DNA of 64,000 nucleotides. It comes from Thermosynechococcus sichuanensis E542. GTDB taxonomy: Bacteria > Cyanobacteriota > Cyanobacteriia > Thermosynechococcales > Thermosynechococcaceae. The notes under the pieces are model-generated. The model did not search any database, was not told where the DNA came from, and worked only from the letters and a program-made list of their open reading frames with translations. Position 1 is the stretch's first letter; each line of letters starts with the position of its first letter. This document shows positions 10,091 to 20,515 of this stretch, piece after piece. The stretch covers positions 868,001 through 932,000 of the forward strand of contig NZ_CP032152.1 of NCBI RefSeq assembly GCF_003555505.1, read 5' to 3'. A program made the translations under genes and the position numbers.

Positions 10091-10980
10091 AGCACAGATT
10101 GGGGATCCAGTTGGTCTAAAAGAGGTTCAAGGACGGCTTCCCAAGGGGGGAGGGGAGTCCCCAAAACCGCCTCTAACTTCTCGCAGTTGAGGGTGGAAAA
10201 GGCCGGCCGCCTGGCCGGTGTCGGATACTCACTGCTGGGAATGGCCTCTAGGGTGGCAGTTGCATAGCCCCTAGCACGCAGGTGATCAAAAATTTTCGCT
10301 GCAAAGCCATACCAACTGGTACTGCCTCGGGGCGTCAGGTGATAGAGGCCGCGGAGGGAGGAATCCGCCTGCCAGCGTTCAAGCAGTTGATAGGTGACTT
10401 GAGCAATGAAGGGAGCGGCCGTGGGCGTACCGATTTGATCGGCAACCACCCGAACCAAGGGGCGGGTTTGGGCAAGGCGAACCATTGTGCGCAAAAAGTT
10501 CTTGCCCCGCAGGTCATAAATCCAACTGGTGCGCAAGATGAGATGGGCGGGGTGATGGGTGGCGATCGCCTGCTCGCCTAGCCACTTACTGTAGCCATAG
10601 GCATTGAGGGGAGCAGTGGCATCGGTTTCGCGATAGGGTCGCGATTGATGACCCGCAAACACATAGTCCGTAGAGTAGTGAATCAACAGTCCCCCCACCG
10701 TTGCCAGCGTTTCTGCCAAAAGACCCACGGCAGTGCCATTGATCCGTTGTGCCCGTTCCGGTTCCTGTTCCGCCTGATCCACGGCAGTATAGGCCGCTGC
10801 ATTGATGACCACATCCGGCTGAAGGGTTTTCAGCACCTTGGGAATGGCCTCTAAATCTTCCAAGTCTAGGGTTACGGCAGTGCCTTGGCGAGCAATGGGA
10901 ATCACTTCAACGCCGGAGGGTGCCTGCTGTACCAATTGCCAGCCTACCTGCCCCGTTGCCCCCAAAATGACTAGCCGCAT
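10087..10980 (-). CDS. rfbD: dTDP-4-dehydrorhamnose reductase (RmlD/RfbD family)
   Basis: This NADPH-dependent reductase performs the last step of dTDP-L-rhamnose synthesis for surface polysaccharide. The ATG used ([17 protein letters not shown]) has AAGGAG eight bases upstream; a GTG three codons earlier is less well placed. The Rossmann motif is GATGQVG. YSTDYVF and the active-site Tyr-Lys pair in YGYSKWLGE follow, and substrate-binding segments end with [14 protein letters not shown]. The 297-residue length is normal. No other rhamnose genes are adjacent. It is convergent with mfd, and the two stop codons overlap. Confidence 0.92.
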   Translation of the reverse strand: MRLVILGATGQVGWQLVQQAPSGVEVIPIARQGTAVTLDLEDLEAIPKVLKTLQPDVVINAAAYTAVDQAEQEPERAQRINGTAVGLLAETLATVGGLLIHYSTDYVFAGHQSRPYRETDATAPLNAYGYSKWLGEQAIATHHPAHLILRTSWIYDLRGKNFLRTMVRLAQTRPLVRVVADQIGTPTAAPFIAQVTYQLLERWQADSSLRGLYHLTPRGSTSWYGFAAKIFDHLRARGYATATLEAIPSSEYPTPARRPAFSTLNCEKLEAVLGTPLPPWEAVLEPLLDQLDPQSVL

Positions 10981-11042
10981 TTGCCGCACTCCTTGAGGAT
11001 GAACTGATTGTTAAAATATCTTAAGAGTTTGTGCGCCTGTCC

Positions 11043-12977
11043 ATGAATACGGCAATTGTCCCCAGCGATTCTGCGCCCCAAGAGATTGCGATCGCGGCTG
11101 AAACCCTTCCCAATGATGGGGAGACCTTTCAACCCTATGATCCAGTGGCCATTGATGCCTACTATCGGCAGCGGCCTTTACTGGTTTTGAGTCGCTGGTT
11201 GCGGATTCTCTGGCCCGTATTTTGGCTTCTCTTTAATCGCTGGTGGGACAGGGTCACTGGCCAAAGCAAACAAAATCAACGCCAGCGGGCGATCGCCCTG
11301 CGGGAAACCCTAACCCGCCTTGGCCCTGCCTATATCAAAGTGGGGCAAGCCCTCTCTACCCGTCCGGACTTGTTGCCAGCAGTCTATTTGGAGGAATTAA
11401 CCAAACTCCAAGATCAGTTGCCCCCTTTTCCCAATGAAGTGGCCTTTCAGTTTATTGAGGAGGAATTGGGCGCCCCCCCCAGTGAACTCTTTGCTGAACT
11501 CAGTGATCATCCCATTGCCGCTGCCTCCTTGGGACAGGTGTATCGCGGCAAACTCCACAGCGGTGAAGAGGTGGCCGTTAAAGTACAGCGCCCCGGCTTG
11601 GCAGAAAGTATCACCTTAGACATTTACATTCTGCGGGGGGTGGCCTATTGGGCAAAACGCCTGATCAAAGAGATTCGCAGTGATTTAGTGGCCATTCTCG
11701 ATGAATTTGCCAGTCGCCTCTTTGAGGAAATGGACTATACCCAAGAGGGACGAAATGCCGAACGCTTTGCCCGCCTCTATGGCCACCTCACCGATGTCTA
11801 TATTCCCAAGATTTACTGGAATTACACGCGGCGGCGGGTACTGACCATGGAGTGGGTGACGGGGGTCAAACTCAACCAACCGCAACAAATTCAGGCCCTG
11901 GGGATTGATCCGCGCTATATGGTGTATGTCGGGGTGCAGTGCTCCCTGCGCCAGTTGCTGGAACATGGGTTTTTCCATGCGGATCCCCATCCGGGCAATC
12001 TGTTGGCCATGCCCAGCGGCAAATTGGCCTATCTCGACTTTGGCATGATGAGCGAGATTGCGCCAGAGCAGCGCTATGGCTTGCTGAATGCCATTGTCCA
12101 CATTGTCAATCGGGAGTACGAAAGCCTTGCCTACGACTATGTTCATTTAGGTTTCCTAACGCCAGATACCGATCTGGAACCGATTATTCCGGCGCTTGCC
12201 TTGGTGTTTGAGGATGCCTTGGGGGCGAGTGTCTCGGAACTCAATATCCAACGCATTTTTGATCGCCTCTCAGAGGTGATGTACGAGTATCCCTTTCAGG
12301 TGCCCGCCTACTATGCCTTGATCGTGCGATCGCTCCTGACCATGGAGGGGATTGCCATGGGCGTTGACCCCAACTTTAAGGTACTCAGTGCTGCCTATCC
12401 CTACATTGCCAAGCGACTGCTGACGGATCCTGCTCCAGAGCTGCGCACGAGTCTTACGAACCTTCTCCTCAAGGATGGTCAATTTCGCTGGACGCGCCTA
12501 GAAAATCTGCTGCGCAATGCCCGCGAGAGTCGTGACTATGACTTTAATGTGGTCTTGGAGCAGGCCTTGGATTTTCTCTTTTCGGAGCGGGGAGCGGAGT
12601 ATCGCGATCGCCTAGCGGATGAAATTGTCAAGAGCCTCGACACTTGGGCACGGACAACCATGGGGCAATGGAACTTGGTGCAACTATTACCCCTCGTAAC
12701 CCGTCCAGTACCGCCAGCAACAAGTTCCAATATCGTCAGTGAACCCAATGCCCTAGAGCATTTGCGCCGCATTTTCAGTATCTTGCAGGATACCCCCGGC
12801 TTCGACTGGGGCAAAGTCATCCCTGCAATTCTGCGAATTATTGTGCGCCCAGAGGTACAACAAATGGGTCAGCGCATTGTCAATGGCCTTCTCCAACGGG
12901 CGATCGCCCGCTTTATTCGGGAGATGTTGTTGGCGGAGTCGCAGCCGGCCCTTCAGACGACGAGTTTGTCCCGCTAG
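11043..12977 (+). CDS. ABC1 (UbiB/AarF) family atypical kinase
   Basis: ABC1-family proteins are atypical kinase/ATPases that regulate or stabilise prenylquinone metabolism; in cyanobacteria and plastids they are membrane- or plastoglobule-associated. The 644-residue protein carries the family KxGQ motif (YIKVGQALSTRPDLLP), the Ala-rich nucleotide loop (AAASLGQVYRGKL), the VAIK-like lysine (VAVKVQRPG), HADPHPGN as catalytic loop and DFGMM as the metal-binding motif. A GTG four codons upstream is an alternative start, and neither has a convincing ribosome site. The last 65 bp overlap the 3' end of the proline-rich TonB-like gene on the other strand. Confidence 0.9.
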   Translation: MNTAIVPSDSAPQEIAIAAETLPNDGETFQPYDPVAIDAYYRQRPLLVLSRWLRILWPVFWLLFNRWWDRVTGQSKQNQRQRAIALRETLTRLGPAYIKVGQALSTRPDLLPAVYLEELTKLQDQLPPFPNEVAFQFIEEELGAPPSELFAELSDHPIAAASLGQVYRGKLHSGEEVAVKVQRPGLAESITLDIYILRGVAYWAKRLIKEIRSDLVAILDEFASRLFEEMDYTQEGRNAERFARLYGHLTDVYIPKIYWNYTRRRVLTMEWVTGVKLNQPQQIQALGIDPRYMVYVGVQCSLRQLLEHGFFHADPHPGNLLAMPSGKLAYLDFGMMSEIAPEQRYGLLNAIVHIVNREYESLAYDYVHLGFLTPDTDLEPIIPALALVFEDALGASVSELNIQRIFDRLSEVMYEYPFQVPAYYALIVRSLLTMEGIAMGVDPNFKVLSAAYPYIAKRLLTDPAPELRTSLTNLLLKDGQFRWTRLENLLRNARESRDYDFNVVLEQALDFLFSERGAEYRDRLADEIVKSLDTWARTTMGQWNLVQLLPLVTRPVPPATSSNIVSEPNALEHLRRIFSILQDTPGFDWGKVIPAILRIIVRPEVQQMGQRIVNGLLQRAIARFIREMLLAESQPALQTTSLSR

Positions 12978-14043
12978 GTTCCGCTGGCGGTGGCGCCTCT
13001 TCTGGGGGTGTGGGGTTTGGTGCTGGTGAGGCTCCACTAGTAGGAGGTGGGCTAACCTCTGGCTTCGGTGTTGCTGGCCGTGTAGCAGGCGTTGGTGTTG
13101 CTGGTTGTTGTCTAGGAGCCGGCGCGGGTTGCTGACCTCGGCAGACTTCGGGGCGATACTCAAAGGCAAAGGTGAGCGCCAAAGCTTGGTATTGCCCTGT
13201 GGCCTCAAAGGATTGCTGTCTTACCCGTTCTAAAGCTGCTTGATCGAGGATTGCCGAGCCACTACTGCGAATAATCTGGGGATTGCGCGTGAGCAAACCC
13301 GTTTCTGGGGCGGCATTGGCAGGGAGCAATTCACCCTGGGGAGTCACCACTACCGCAACCGTTGTTTCCCCTTGCAGGCGATCGCCACAGGCCTCTTGGG
13401 GGTAAAAGTCTGTAATTCGCTGCGCTAAATTCACTTGCAGATTGGTCGTGTTGAGCGTTAGCCGTGTCTGACTAAACCAACGGGATAGCGCTGCTGCGGC
13501 TTCACTCTCGGTGGTTGCCACTGGCTCTGCGGGGGTGGGTTTAGGAGTCGGTGTCGGTGAGACCAGTTCCGGGGCAACGGCCACATCTTCATTTGGGGAT
13601 GTCGGAATGACGGGTAAGGGGCGGGCGGGCGGGGGCAATTGCCAAGGGGAGGGCAACGGCTGTAGGGGAATTGGATTCGGGAGCGGTGGCAGTTCCGGCA
13701 GTGGCGGCAAGGGGGGTAGCGGTGTCAAAGGAGCAAAGGAAAGGGGGGGTGGCTCAATACCTGTAAACGGCAGAGGCGGTGGCGTGGTCGTGGCAAGGGG
13801 CGGCAATTCTGTGGGCAACAGCGGTTCGATAGAGGGTAAATCCGCTTCTAGTTCGGGAGACAGGTTGACCAAGGGCACCAGTTGATCACTGGCCAACTCT
13901 GGCGGTCTCGGTTCGGGCACACGCACAAAGGAGAGGATAACAGCGTGCAGAAGAATTGAACTGGCGATCGCCAGCCGTGTTGGCTCCCACACTGGCCATT
14001 GGGAAACCCTTTGCCAAATTGGTTGAATCGGCAGCCGCAGCAT
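12913..14043 (-). CDS. Proline-rich TonB-like periplasm-spanning protein
   Basis: The 376-residue protein from MLRLPIQPIWQRV has a short cytoplasmic N-terminus and one membrane segment (LAIASSILLHAVILSFV). A very proline-rich stretch of roughly 150 residues follows (PPLPPLPELPPLPNP and similar). A folded domain then resembles the TonB C-terminus (GETTVAVVVTPQGELLPANA, then AILDQAALERVRQQSF). A second Pro/Thr/Ser-rich tail of about 65 residues follows this domain, which is unusual for TonB. Transfer of proton-motive energy to outer-membrane receptors is inferred from architecture; no exbB/exbD or receptor genes are nearby. The tail is encoded partly antisense to the ABC1 kinase. Confidence 0.65.
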   Translation of the reverse strand: MLRLPIQPIWQRVSQWPVWEPTRLAIASSILLHAVILSFVRVPEPRPPELASDQLVPLVNLSPELEADLPSIEPLLPTELPPLATTTPPPLPFTGIEPPPLSFAPLTPLPPLPPLPELPPLPNPIPLQPLPSPWQLPPPARPLPVIPTSPNEDVAVAPELVSPTPTPKPTPAEPVATTESEAAAALSRWFSQTRLTLNTTNLQVNLAQRITDFYPQEACGDRLQGETTVAVVVTPQGELLPANAAPETGLLTRNPQIIRSSGSAILDQAALERVRQQSFEATGQYQALALTFAFEYRPEVCRGQQPAPAPRQQPATPTPATRPATPKPEVSPPPTSGASPAPNPTPPEEAPPPAEPSGTNSSSEGPAATPPTTSPE

Positions 14044-14170
14044 ACAAGACACTCCACACCCGTGAATATCCATGACGATTGTATCTTGGCTGATTCTCCC
14101 TAAGGCTCAGCGAGACTTGCTAGGATAACTTGCTACGATAAGCAGATAATCCCGTCCTAAATATGGCCTG

Positions 14171-16402
14171 ATGCCAATATATTCTCTATCTCTATCAATG
14201 ATGTCTGCCCAATTTCAAGAAGTTGAAGTTATACTCAATCGTTTTTTTGTGAAAAATCTGGATCAACCAGATCTCACATTTCATGAATACCAATGCCGAT
14301 TTACTCAAGTGCCAGAACAAGGTAGTGAGCAAAAAGCCCTTTCCAGCGTTTGCTACAAACTAGGCGTAACTGCTGTTCGACTAGGGAGCCGCATTATTAC
14401 AAGGGAGCCTATTGATCGGAGTAGGATGCAAACTCAGGATTGGCAGTTAACGAAAATAGGATGTAGAGAACTGAGTTGTCAAAATAACCACGAAAGACAA
14501 GCACTGGAATCCTTTGAACGTAAAATCCTAGAGAGAAAATTAAAAGAGAGGTTTAAGAAAACCACAATTGAAAAAGACTATGAAGCAGGATTGATTTGGT
14601 GGATTTCCGACCAAGAAGGGGTAGAAAAAAGCGGCCATGGCTGGGAGGTACATAGGGGTAGAGAAATCAACGTTACAATAGATACAGAAGGAAAATTATA
14701 CTTAGAAATTGATATTCATCATCGCTTTTATACGCCATTCACACTTGAATGGTGGCTCAGAGAATATCCTGATATTCAAATTAGGTACGTGAGGAATACT
14801 TACGAAGACAAACATAAAGATAAACAAAAGTGGATTCTTGAAGATTTTACAGAAAAAAGCCCAAATGAAGAAATAGAAGAGCTGGGAAAGAGTTTAGCAG
14901 AGTATCACCGTGAAAAAGGCGCAACTGAACAAGAAATAAATGAGTCACGTGTTGTAATTGTCAGAAAAATTAATGACTACAAAGCTAAGCCAGTATATCA
15001 TTTGTCTGAAAGGCTATCACCAAGTCTCACAATGGATATGTTGGCGCAAATTGCTGAACAAGGAAGAGAAAGTGAAATTCAAGGGGTGTTTGACGACATC
15101 AAGAAAAATATTAACCTGCGTTTGCAAGAATCCCAAAAAACGGCTGAAGTCATTTTCAAAAACATCTATAATCTTAGTAGTCAACCGCAGCCAATAAAGG
15201 TGAATGGCTTTGCCATGCCTCGTCCGAAACTATTAGCTTGCAATAATAAAGAAGTTGACAAAACAGCTAGAATTCGCTCCCATGGCTGTGCAAAGATTGG
15301 TGAAACAAAATTTGGTTGCCTAAATCTCTTTAATAATAAACCTCAATACCCAGAAGAAGTCCGCAAATGCTTACTAGAAATAGCAGAAAATAGTGGCACC
15401 CAGATACAAATAGACTCCTATTTTACAAGAAGCGAATATCCGAAAGATGATTTAGCTCAACAAAGATTCTGGCAGCAATGGGCTGCTCAAGGAATTAATA
15501 CTGTTTTAGTGGTGATGCCTTGGTCACCCCATAAGTACAAAACAACGCTGCGGATACAGGCCTTAAAGGCAGGAATCGCCACTCAGTTCATGATACCAAC
15601 ACCCAAGGCTGATGCCTACAAAGCTCTCAACGTCTCCTTGGGACTGTTGTGTAAAGCCAAGTGGCAGCCTGTCTATCTAAAACCACTAGAGGAGCCTGAA
15701 GCTGCTGACCTAGTTATCGGTTTTGACACAGGTACAAATCGAAAACTGTACTATGGCACTTCTGCTTTTGCAGTCTTGGCCAATGGCCAAAGCTTGGGTT
15801 GGGAGTTACCAGATGTGCAACGGGGAGAAACCTTCTCTGGTCAATCAATTTGGCAAGTCGTGTCTAAGCTAGTGCTTAAATTCCAAGACAAATATCACTC
15901 CTACTCTAGAAAGATACTACTGATGCGCGACGGTCTTGTTCAAGAAGGGGAGTTTGAACAAACCATCAATCAACTGACAGATCAAGGTATCGCTGTCGAT
16001 ATTCTCAGTGTTCGTAAAAGTGGCTCAGGAAGGATGGGACGTGAACTCAATTCCGGCAATAGCGGAATAATCTATCGTGACGCTGAAGTGGGTACTGTGA
16101 TTTTTGATTTTGAAAGTGACTCATTTATATTACAAAGCAGCGAGGCAATCAAGACAAAAGCTGGCCCCATCATTGGCAGTGCTAGACCTCTGCGGGTTGT
16201 GCGCTACCATGGCGAGACCCCTTTAGAGCTACTGGCTTTACAGACCTATCATTTGACTCAATTGCATCCTGCTAGCGGATTTCGCTCTTGCCGACTGCCT
16301 TGGGTACTGCACTTAGCCGATAGAAGTAGCAAAGAGTTTCAGCGCATCGGTCAGATCAGGGTTTTAGAAAATATTGACCGAGAAAAGTTAATTGCTGTTT
16401 GA
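14171..16402 (+). CDS. Prokaryotic Argonaute with complete catalytic tetrad
   Basis: This is a guide-dependent nucleic-acid-binding protein of 743 residues, the size of long Argonautes (N-L1-PAZ-L2-MID-PIWI). The PIWI domain (about 505-743) carries D519 (VIGFDTGTNRK), the glutamate finger E553 (VQRGETFSG), D587 (LLMRDGLVQEGE) and D717 (RLPWVLHLADR), a full D-E-D-D slicer set. The MID domain (about 340-500) has SPHKYKTTLRIQALKAGIATQ and a basic CKAKWQP, consistent with 5'-phosphate guide binding, though the Y/K pocket does not match one subtype cleanly. Residues about 170-300 would be PAZ. The gene is AT-rich, lacks HIP1 sites and has no partner effector nearby. ATGs at 14198 or 14201 are alternative starts. 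DNA-guided DNA cleavage is inferred from the family. Confidence 0.9.
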   Translation: MPIYSLSLSMMSAQFQEVEVILNRFFVKNLDQPDLTFHEYQCRFTQVPEQGSEQKALSSVCYKLGVTAVRLGSRIITREPIDRSRMQTQDWQLTKIGCRELSCQNNHERQALESFERKILERKLKERFKKTTIEKDYEAGLIWWISDQEGVEKSGHGWEVHRGREINVTIDTEGKLYLEIDIHHRFYTPFTLEWWLREYPDIQIRYVRNTYEDKHKDKQKWILEDFTEKSPNEEIEELGKSLAEYHREKGATEQEINESRVVIVRKINDYKAKPVYHLSERLSPSLTMDMLAQIAEQGRESEIQGVFDDIKKNINLRLQESQKTAEVIFKNIYNLSSQPQPIKVNGFAMPRPKLLACNNKEVDKTARIRSHGCAKIGETKFGCLNLFNNKPQYPEEVRKCLLEIAENSGTQIQIDSYFTRSEYPKDDLAQQRFWQQWAAQGINTVLVVMPWSPHKYKTTLRIQALKAGIATQFMIPTPKADAYKALNVSLGLLCKAKWQPVYLKPLEEPEAADLVIGFDTGTNRKLYYGTSAFAVLANGQSLGWELPDVQRGETFSGQSIWQVVSKLVLKFQDKYHSYSRKILLMRDGLVQEGEFEQTINQLTDQGIAVDILSVRKSGSGRMGRELNSGNSGIIYRDAEVGTVIFDFESDSFILQSSEAIKTKAGPIIGSARPLRVVRYHGETPLELLALQTYHLTQLHPASGFRSCRLPWVLHLADRSSKEFQRIGQIRVLENIDREKLIAV

Positions 16403-16460
16403 TGGATTAATAGATTTTGATCTGGTGAAATACAGAGCAACATTGAAATACTCTATGCAG

Positions 16461-16480
16461 TCTGCCCAAGCCCAGGCAGA
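16461..16480 (+). terminator. Weak hairpin downstream of the Argonaute gene
   Basis: TCTGCC and GGCAGA form a 6-bp perfect stem with an 8-base loop, about 60 bp after the stop codon. Only a short pyrimidine stretch follows (ACCCTCTT), so this is at best a weak Rho-independent terminator. No gene is visible in 16403-16811. Confidence 0.35.
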
Positions 16481-16811
16481 ACCCTCTTAATCGAGCAATC
16501 AGTCTATGAGAAGATGGCTGGCTTTAGATAAAATTCTATGGGTTAACCGATTTATATTGACCTGTCTTGGGTTGAAAGGGGTGTCAAGGGCTGAAAATTA
16601 GATTTGATAATATGAGAAACTAGAAAAGATTATCAATCATTATATTGTCAAAAGAAACCCCTCACCCTATGCTTGTTTTAGAGATAAAAAGACGGTGATT
16701 AACGTCACGATAACAATCGGCTATCCCGTCATTATTTTCTGTAGCGATCGCTCTGATTGCAACTCTAGCTTTTGTACTGCTTACCCTTATTCTAATTAGG
16801 AGAGCTTACTC
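16481..16811 (+). promoter_or_regulatory. AT-rich leader and promoter region of the ccm operon
   Basis: This gene-free stretch precedes the carboxysome operon. It is AT-rich, contains one HIP1 site just before the ccmK genes and ends in AGGAGAGCTTACTC, a strong ribosome site for the first ccmK. LysR-type regulators of CO2 genes bind T-N11-A motifs, of which several loose matches occur, too few and too weak to name an operator. The promoter itself was not pinned down. Confidence 0.4.
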
Positions 16812-17120
16812 ATGCCAATTGCTGTGGGAATGATTGAAACGCGCGGATTCCCCGCCGTCGTCGAAGCAGCAGACGCAATGGTAAAAGCCGCTCGGGTCAC
16901 CCTTGTGGGCTACGAAAAAATTGGGAGTGGTCGGGTCACCGTGATTGTGCGGGGTGATGTCTCCGAAGTGCAAGCCTCAGTGGCTGCTGGGGTTGATTCT
17001 GCCAAACGGGTCAATGGCGGAGAGGTGCTATCCACGCACATCATTGCTCGTCCCCACGAAAACCTTGAGTACGTATTGCCCATTCGCTATACCGAGGCAG
17101 TGGAGCAATTCCGAAACTAA
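16812..17120 (+). CDS. ccmK2: Carboxysome shell hexamer protein CcmK2
   Basis: This is a BMC-domain hexamer that tiles the facets of the beta-carboxysome shell. The 102 residues include the pore loop YEKIGSGR and the conserved [10 protein letters not shown] and [13 protein letters not shown]. It is nearly identical to the product of the next gene but lacks that protein's C-terminal extension. By analogy with Synechocystis, the shorter first gene is ccmK2 and the longer second one ccmK1; the names could be swapped in some annotations. It is the first gene of ccmK2-ccmK1-ccmL-ccmM-ccmN, with a strong AGGAGAG ribosome site. Confidence 0.93.
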   Translation: MPIAVGMIETRGFPAVVEAADAMVKAARVTLVGYEKIGSGRVTVIVRGDVSEVQASVAAGVDSAKRVNGGEVLSTHIIARPHENLEYVLPIRYTEAVEQFRN

Positions 17121-17216
17121 GGGTTTTGGCAGTTTGGTGGAGTTTTCAGTTGCATCGCTTATTGATCCTCTAGTTCTTTGAGTTCTTGACTTGTTTGACG
17201 TTTAGGAGTTATTACA

Positions 17217-17558
17217 ATGGCAATTGCCGTCGGTATGATTGAAACCCTTGGTTTCCCCGCAGTGGTGGAAGCCGCAGACGCAATGGTAAAAGCCGCTCGC
17301 GTTACCCTCGTGGGCTACGAGAAAATCGGCAGTGGTCGGGTGACCGTCATTGTCCGTGGCGATGTTTCTGAAGTGCAGGCTTCGGTGGCAGCGGGTGTCG
17401 AAAATGTGAAGCGGGTGAATGGAGGTCAAGTGCTCTCCACCCACATTATTGCTCGTCCCCACGAAAACCTCGAATATGTCCTGCCCATCCGCTACACCGA
17501 AGCGGTGGAACAATTCCGCGAAAGCGTTAGCGGTATCCGCCCGATGGGTCGCCCATAG
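17217..17558 (+). CDS. ccmK1: Carboxysome shell hexamer protein CcmK1
   Basis: This is the second major facet protein of the carboxysome shell, 113 residues. The first 100 residues are almost the same as in the preceding gene, differing for example by TLG for TRG near the N-terminus and ENVKR for DSAKR. It adds a short tail, [12 protein letters not shown]. Its TAG stop shares one base with the GTG start of ccmL (TAGTG), which suggests translational coupling. It has its own ribosome site (TAGGAGTT) after a 96-bp gap, allowing hexamer proteins to be made in excess of the vertex protein CcmL. Confidence 0.93.
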   Translation: MAIAVGMIETLGFPAVVEAADAMVKAARVTLVGYEKIGSGRVTVIVRGDVSEVQASVAAGVENVKRVNGGQVLSTHIIARPHENLEYVLPIRYTEAVEQFRESVSGIRPMGRP

Positions 17559-17857
17559 TGAAGATCGCGCGAGTGTGCGGCACCGTTACCAGTACTCAAA
17601 AAGAAGACACCTTAACGGGAGTCAAGTTTCTCGTCTTGCAATATTTGGGTGAGGACGGCGAATTTTTACCCGACTACGAAGTGGCTGCGGATACGGTTGG
17701 TGCAGGACAGGATGAGTGGGTATTGGTAAGCCGAGGCAGTGCCGCCCGCTGTATTATCAATGGCACCGACAAACCCATTGACGCAGCCGTTGTCGCCATT
17801 ATTGACACCGTAAGTCGGGACAACTATTTGCTCTACAGCAAACGTACCCAGTATTAG
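17558..17857 (+). CDS. ccmL: Carboxysome shell vertex pentamer protein CcmL
   Basis: CcmL pentamers close the twelve vertices of the icosahedral shell. The 99-residue protein begins MKIARVCGTVTSTQKEDTL from a GTG that overlaps the ccmK1 stop by one base. The EutN/CcmL fold is indicated by GVKFLVLQYL, DTVGAGQDEWVLVSRGSAAR and PIDAAVVAIIDTV. Start by re-initiation on a GTG, without a strong ribosome site of its own, fits the low copy number needed relative to CcmK. Confidence 0.96.
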   Translation: MKIARVCGTVTSTQKEDTLTGVKFLVLQYLGEDGEFLPDYEVAADTVGAGQDEWVLVSRGSAARCIINGTDKPIDAAVVAIIDTVSRDNYLLYSKRTQY

Positions 17858-19834
<1,977 letters not shown>

Positions 19835-19855
19835 CCCTCCCTGTGAGGTGCCCCA

Positions 19856-20515
19856 ATGCCCCTGCCGCCCTTAGCCGTGCCCCCTTCACCTGCGGTTCGC
19901 ATTGTGGGTGATGTGGTGGTGGATCCCCAAGCCGTTTTGGCACCGGGGGTGTTGCTTTGGGCAGAAGTAGGGGCTTCAATTCGCATTGCCGCAGGTGTCT
20001 GTATTGGTATGGGCAGTGTTATTCATGCCCACGGCGGCCCTATTGAAATTAGCGAAGGGGTCAACATTGGCGCGGGTGTGTTGCTGATTGGGGCAGTGAC
20101 CATTGAACCCCATGCCTGTATTGGCGCCAGTACCACTGTGATACAAACAACGATTCCGGCGGGTGCTGTGGTGGCCGCTGGTTCTCTTCTTGGCGATAGT
20201 AGTCGCCGTTGGCAGCCCCCCACAGAAACGAGTCAGCCCCAAGAGAGTGCTGTTTCCTCCGAGGATCCTTGGCAGGAGCCACCCACAACCCCCGCTTCCT
20301 CAGAGAATTCCACGCCAGATCAGCAGGACGCTACAGACTCTCCCTCTAGCCATCAGGAAAGTCCACCAGACACGACGACTTCGACGACTTCAACGACACC
20401 GAAGGCAACCGTGGTCTATGGTCAAGCCTACGTTAGTAAGATGTTTGCCAAGATGTTTCGCATGGAGCCAATCCAGCCCCGCGGCGATCACAATTCCCTA
20501 GGAAATCGTCAGTAA
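19856..20515 (+). CDS. ccmN: Carboxysome assembly protein CcmN
   Basis: CcmN bridges CcmM to the CcmK shell. The 219-residue protein has an N-terminal hexapeptide-repeat beta-helix (about 10-110; VGDVVVDPQAVLAPGV, GVNIGAGVLL). A long disordered linker rich in Ser, Thr, Pro and Gln follows, then a C-terminal amphipathic encapsulation peptide (VVYGQAYVSKMFAKMFRM) of the kind known to bind CcmK2. It is the last gene of the ccm operon. Its final 18 bp overlap the 3' end of rlmD on the opposite strand, leaving no room for a terminator between them. Confidence 0.95.
   Translation: MPLPPLAVPPSPAVRIVGDVVVDPQAVLAPGVLLWAEVGASIRIAAGVCIGMGSVIHAHGGPIEISEGVNIGAGVLLIGAVTIEPHACIGASTTVIQTTIPAGAVVAAGSLLGDSSRRWQPPTETSQPQESAVSSEDPWQEPPTTPASSENSTPDQQDATDSPSSHQESPPDTTTSTTSTTPKATVVYGQAYVSKMFAKMFRMEPIQPRGDHNSLGNRQ

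Noticed and set aside
13511-13885. Gly/Ser-rich 124-codon frame
   Set aside because: Antisense image of the proline-rich region of the TonB-like gene.
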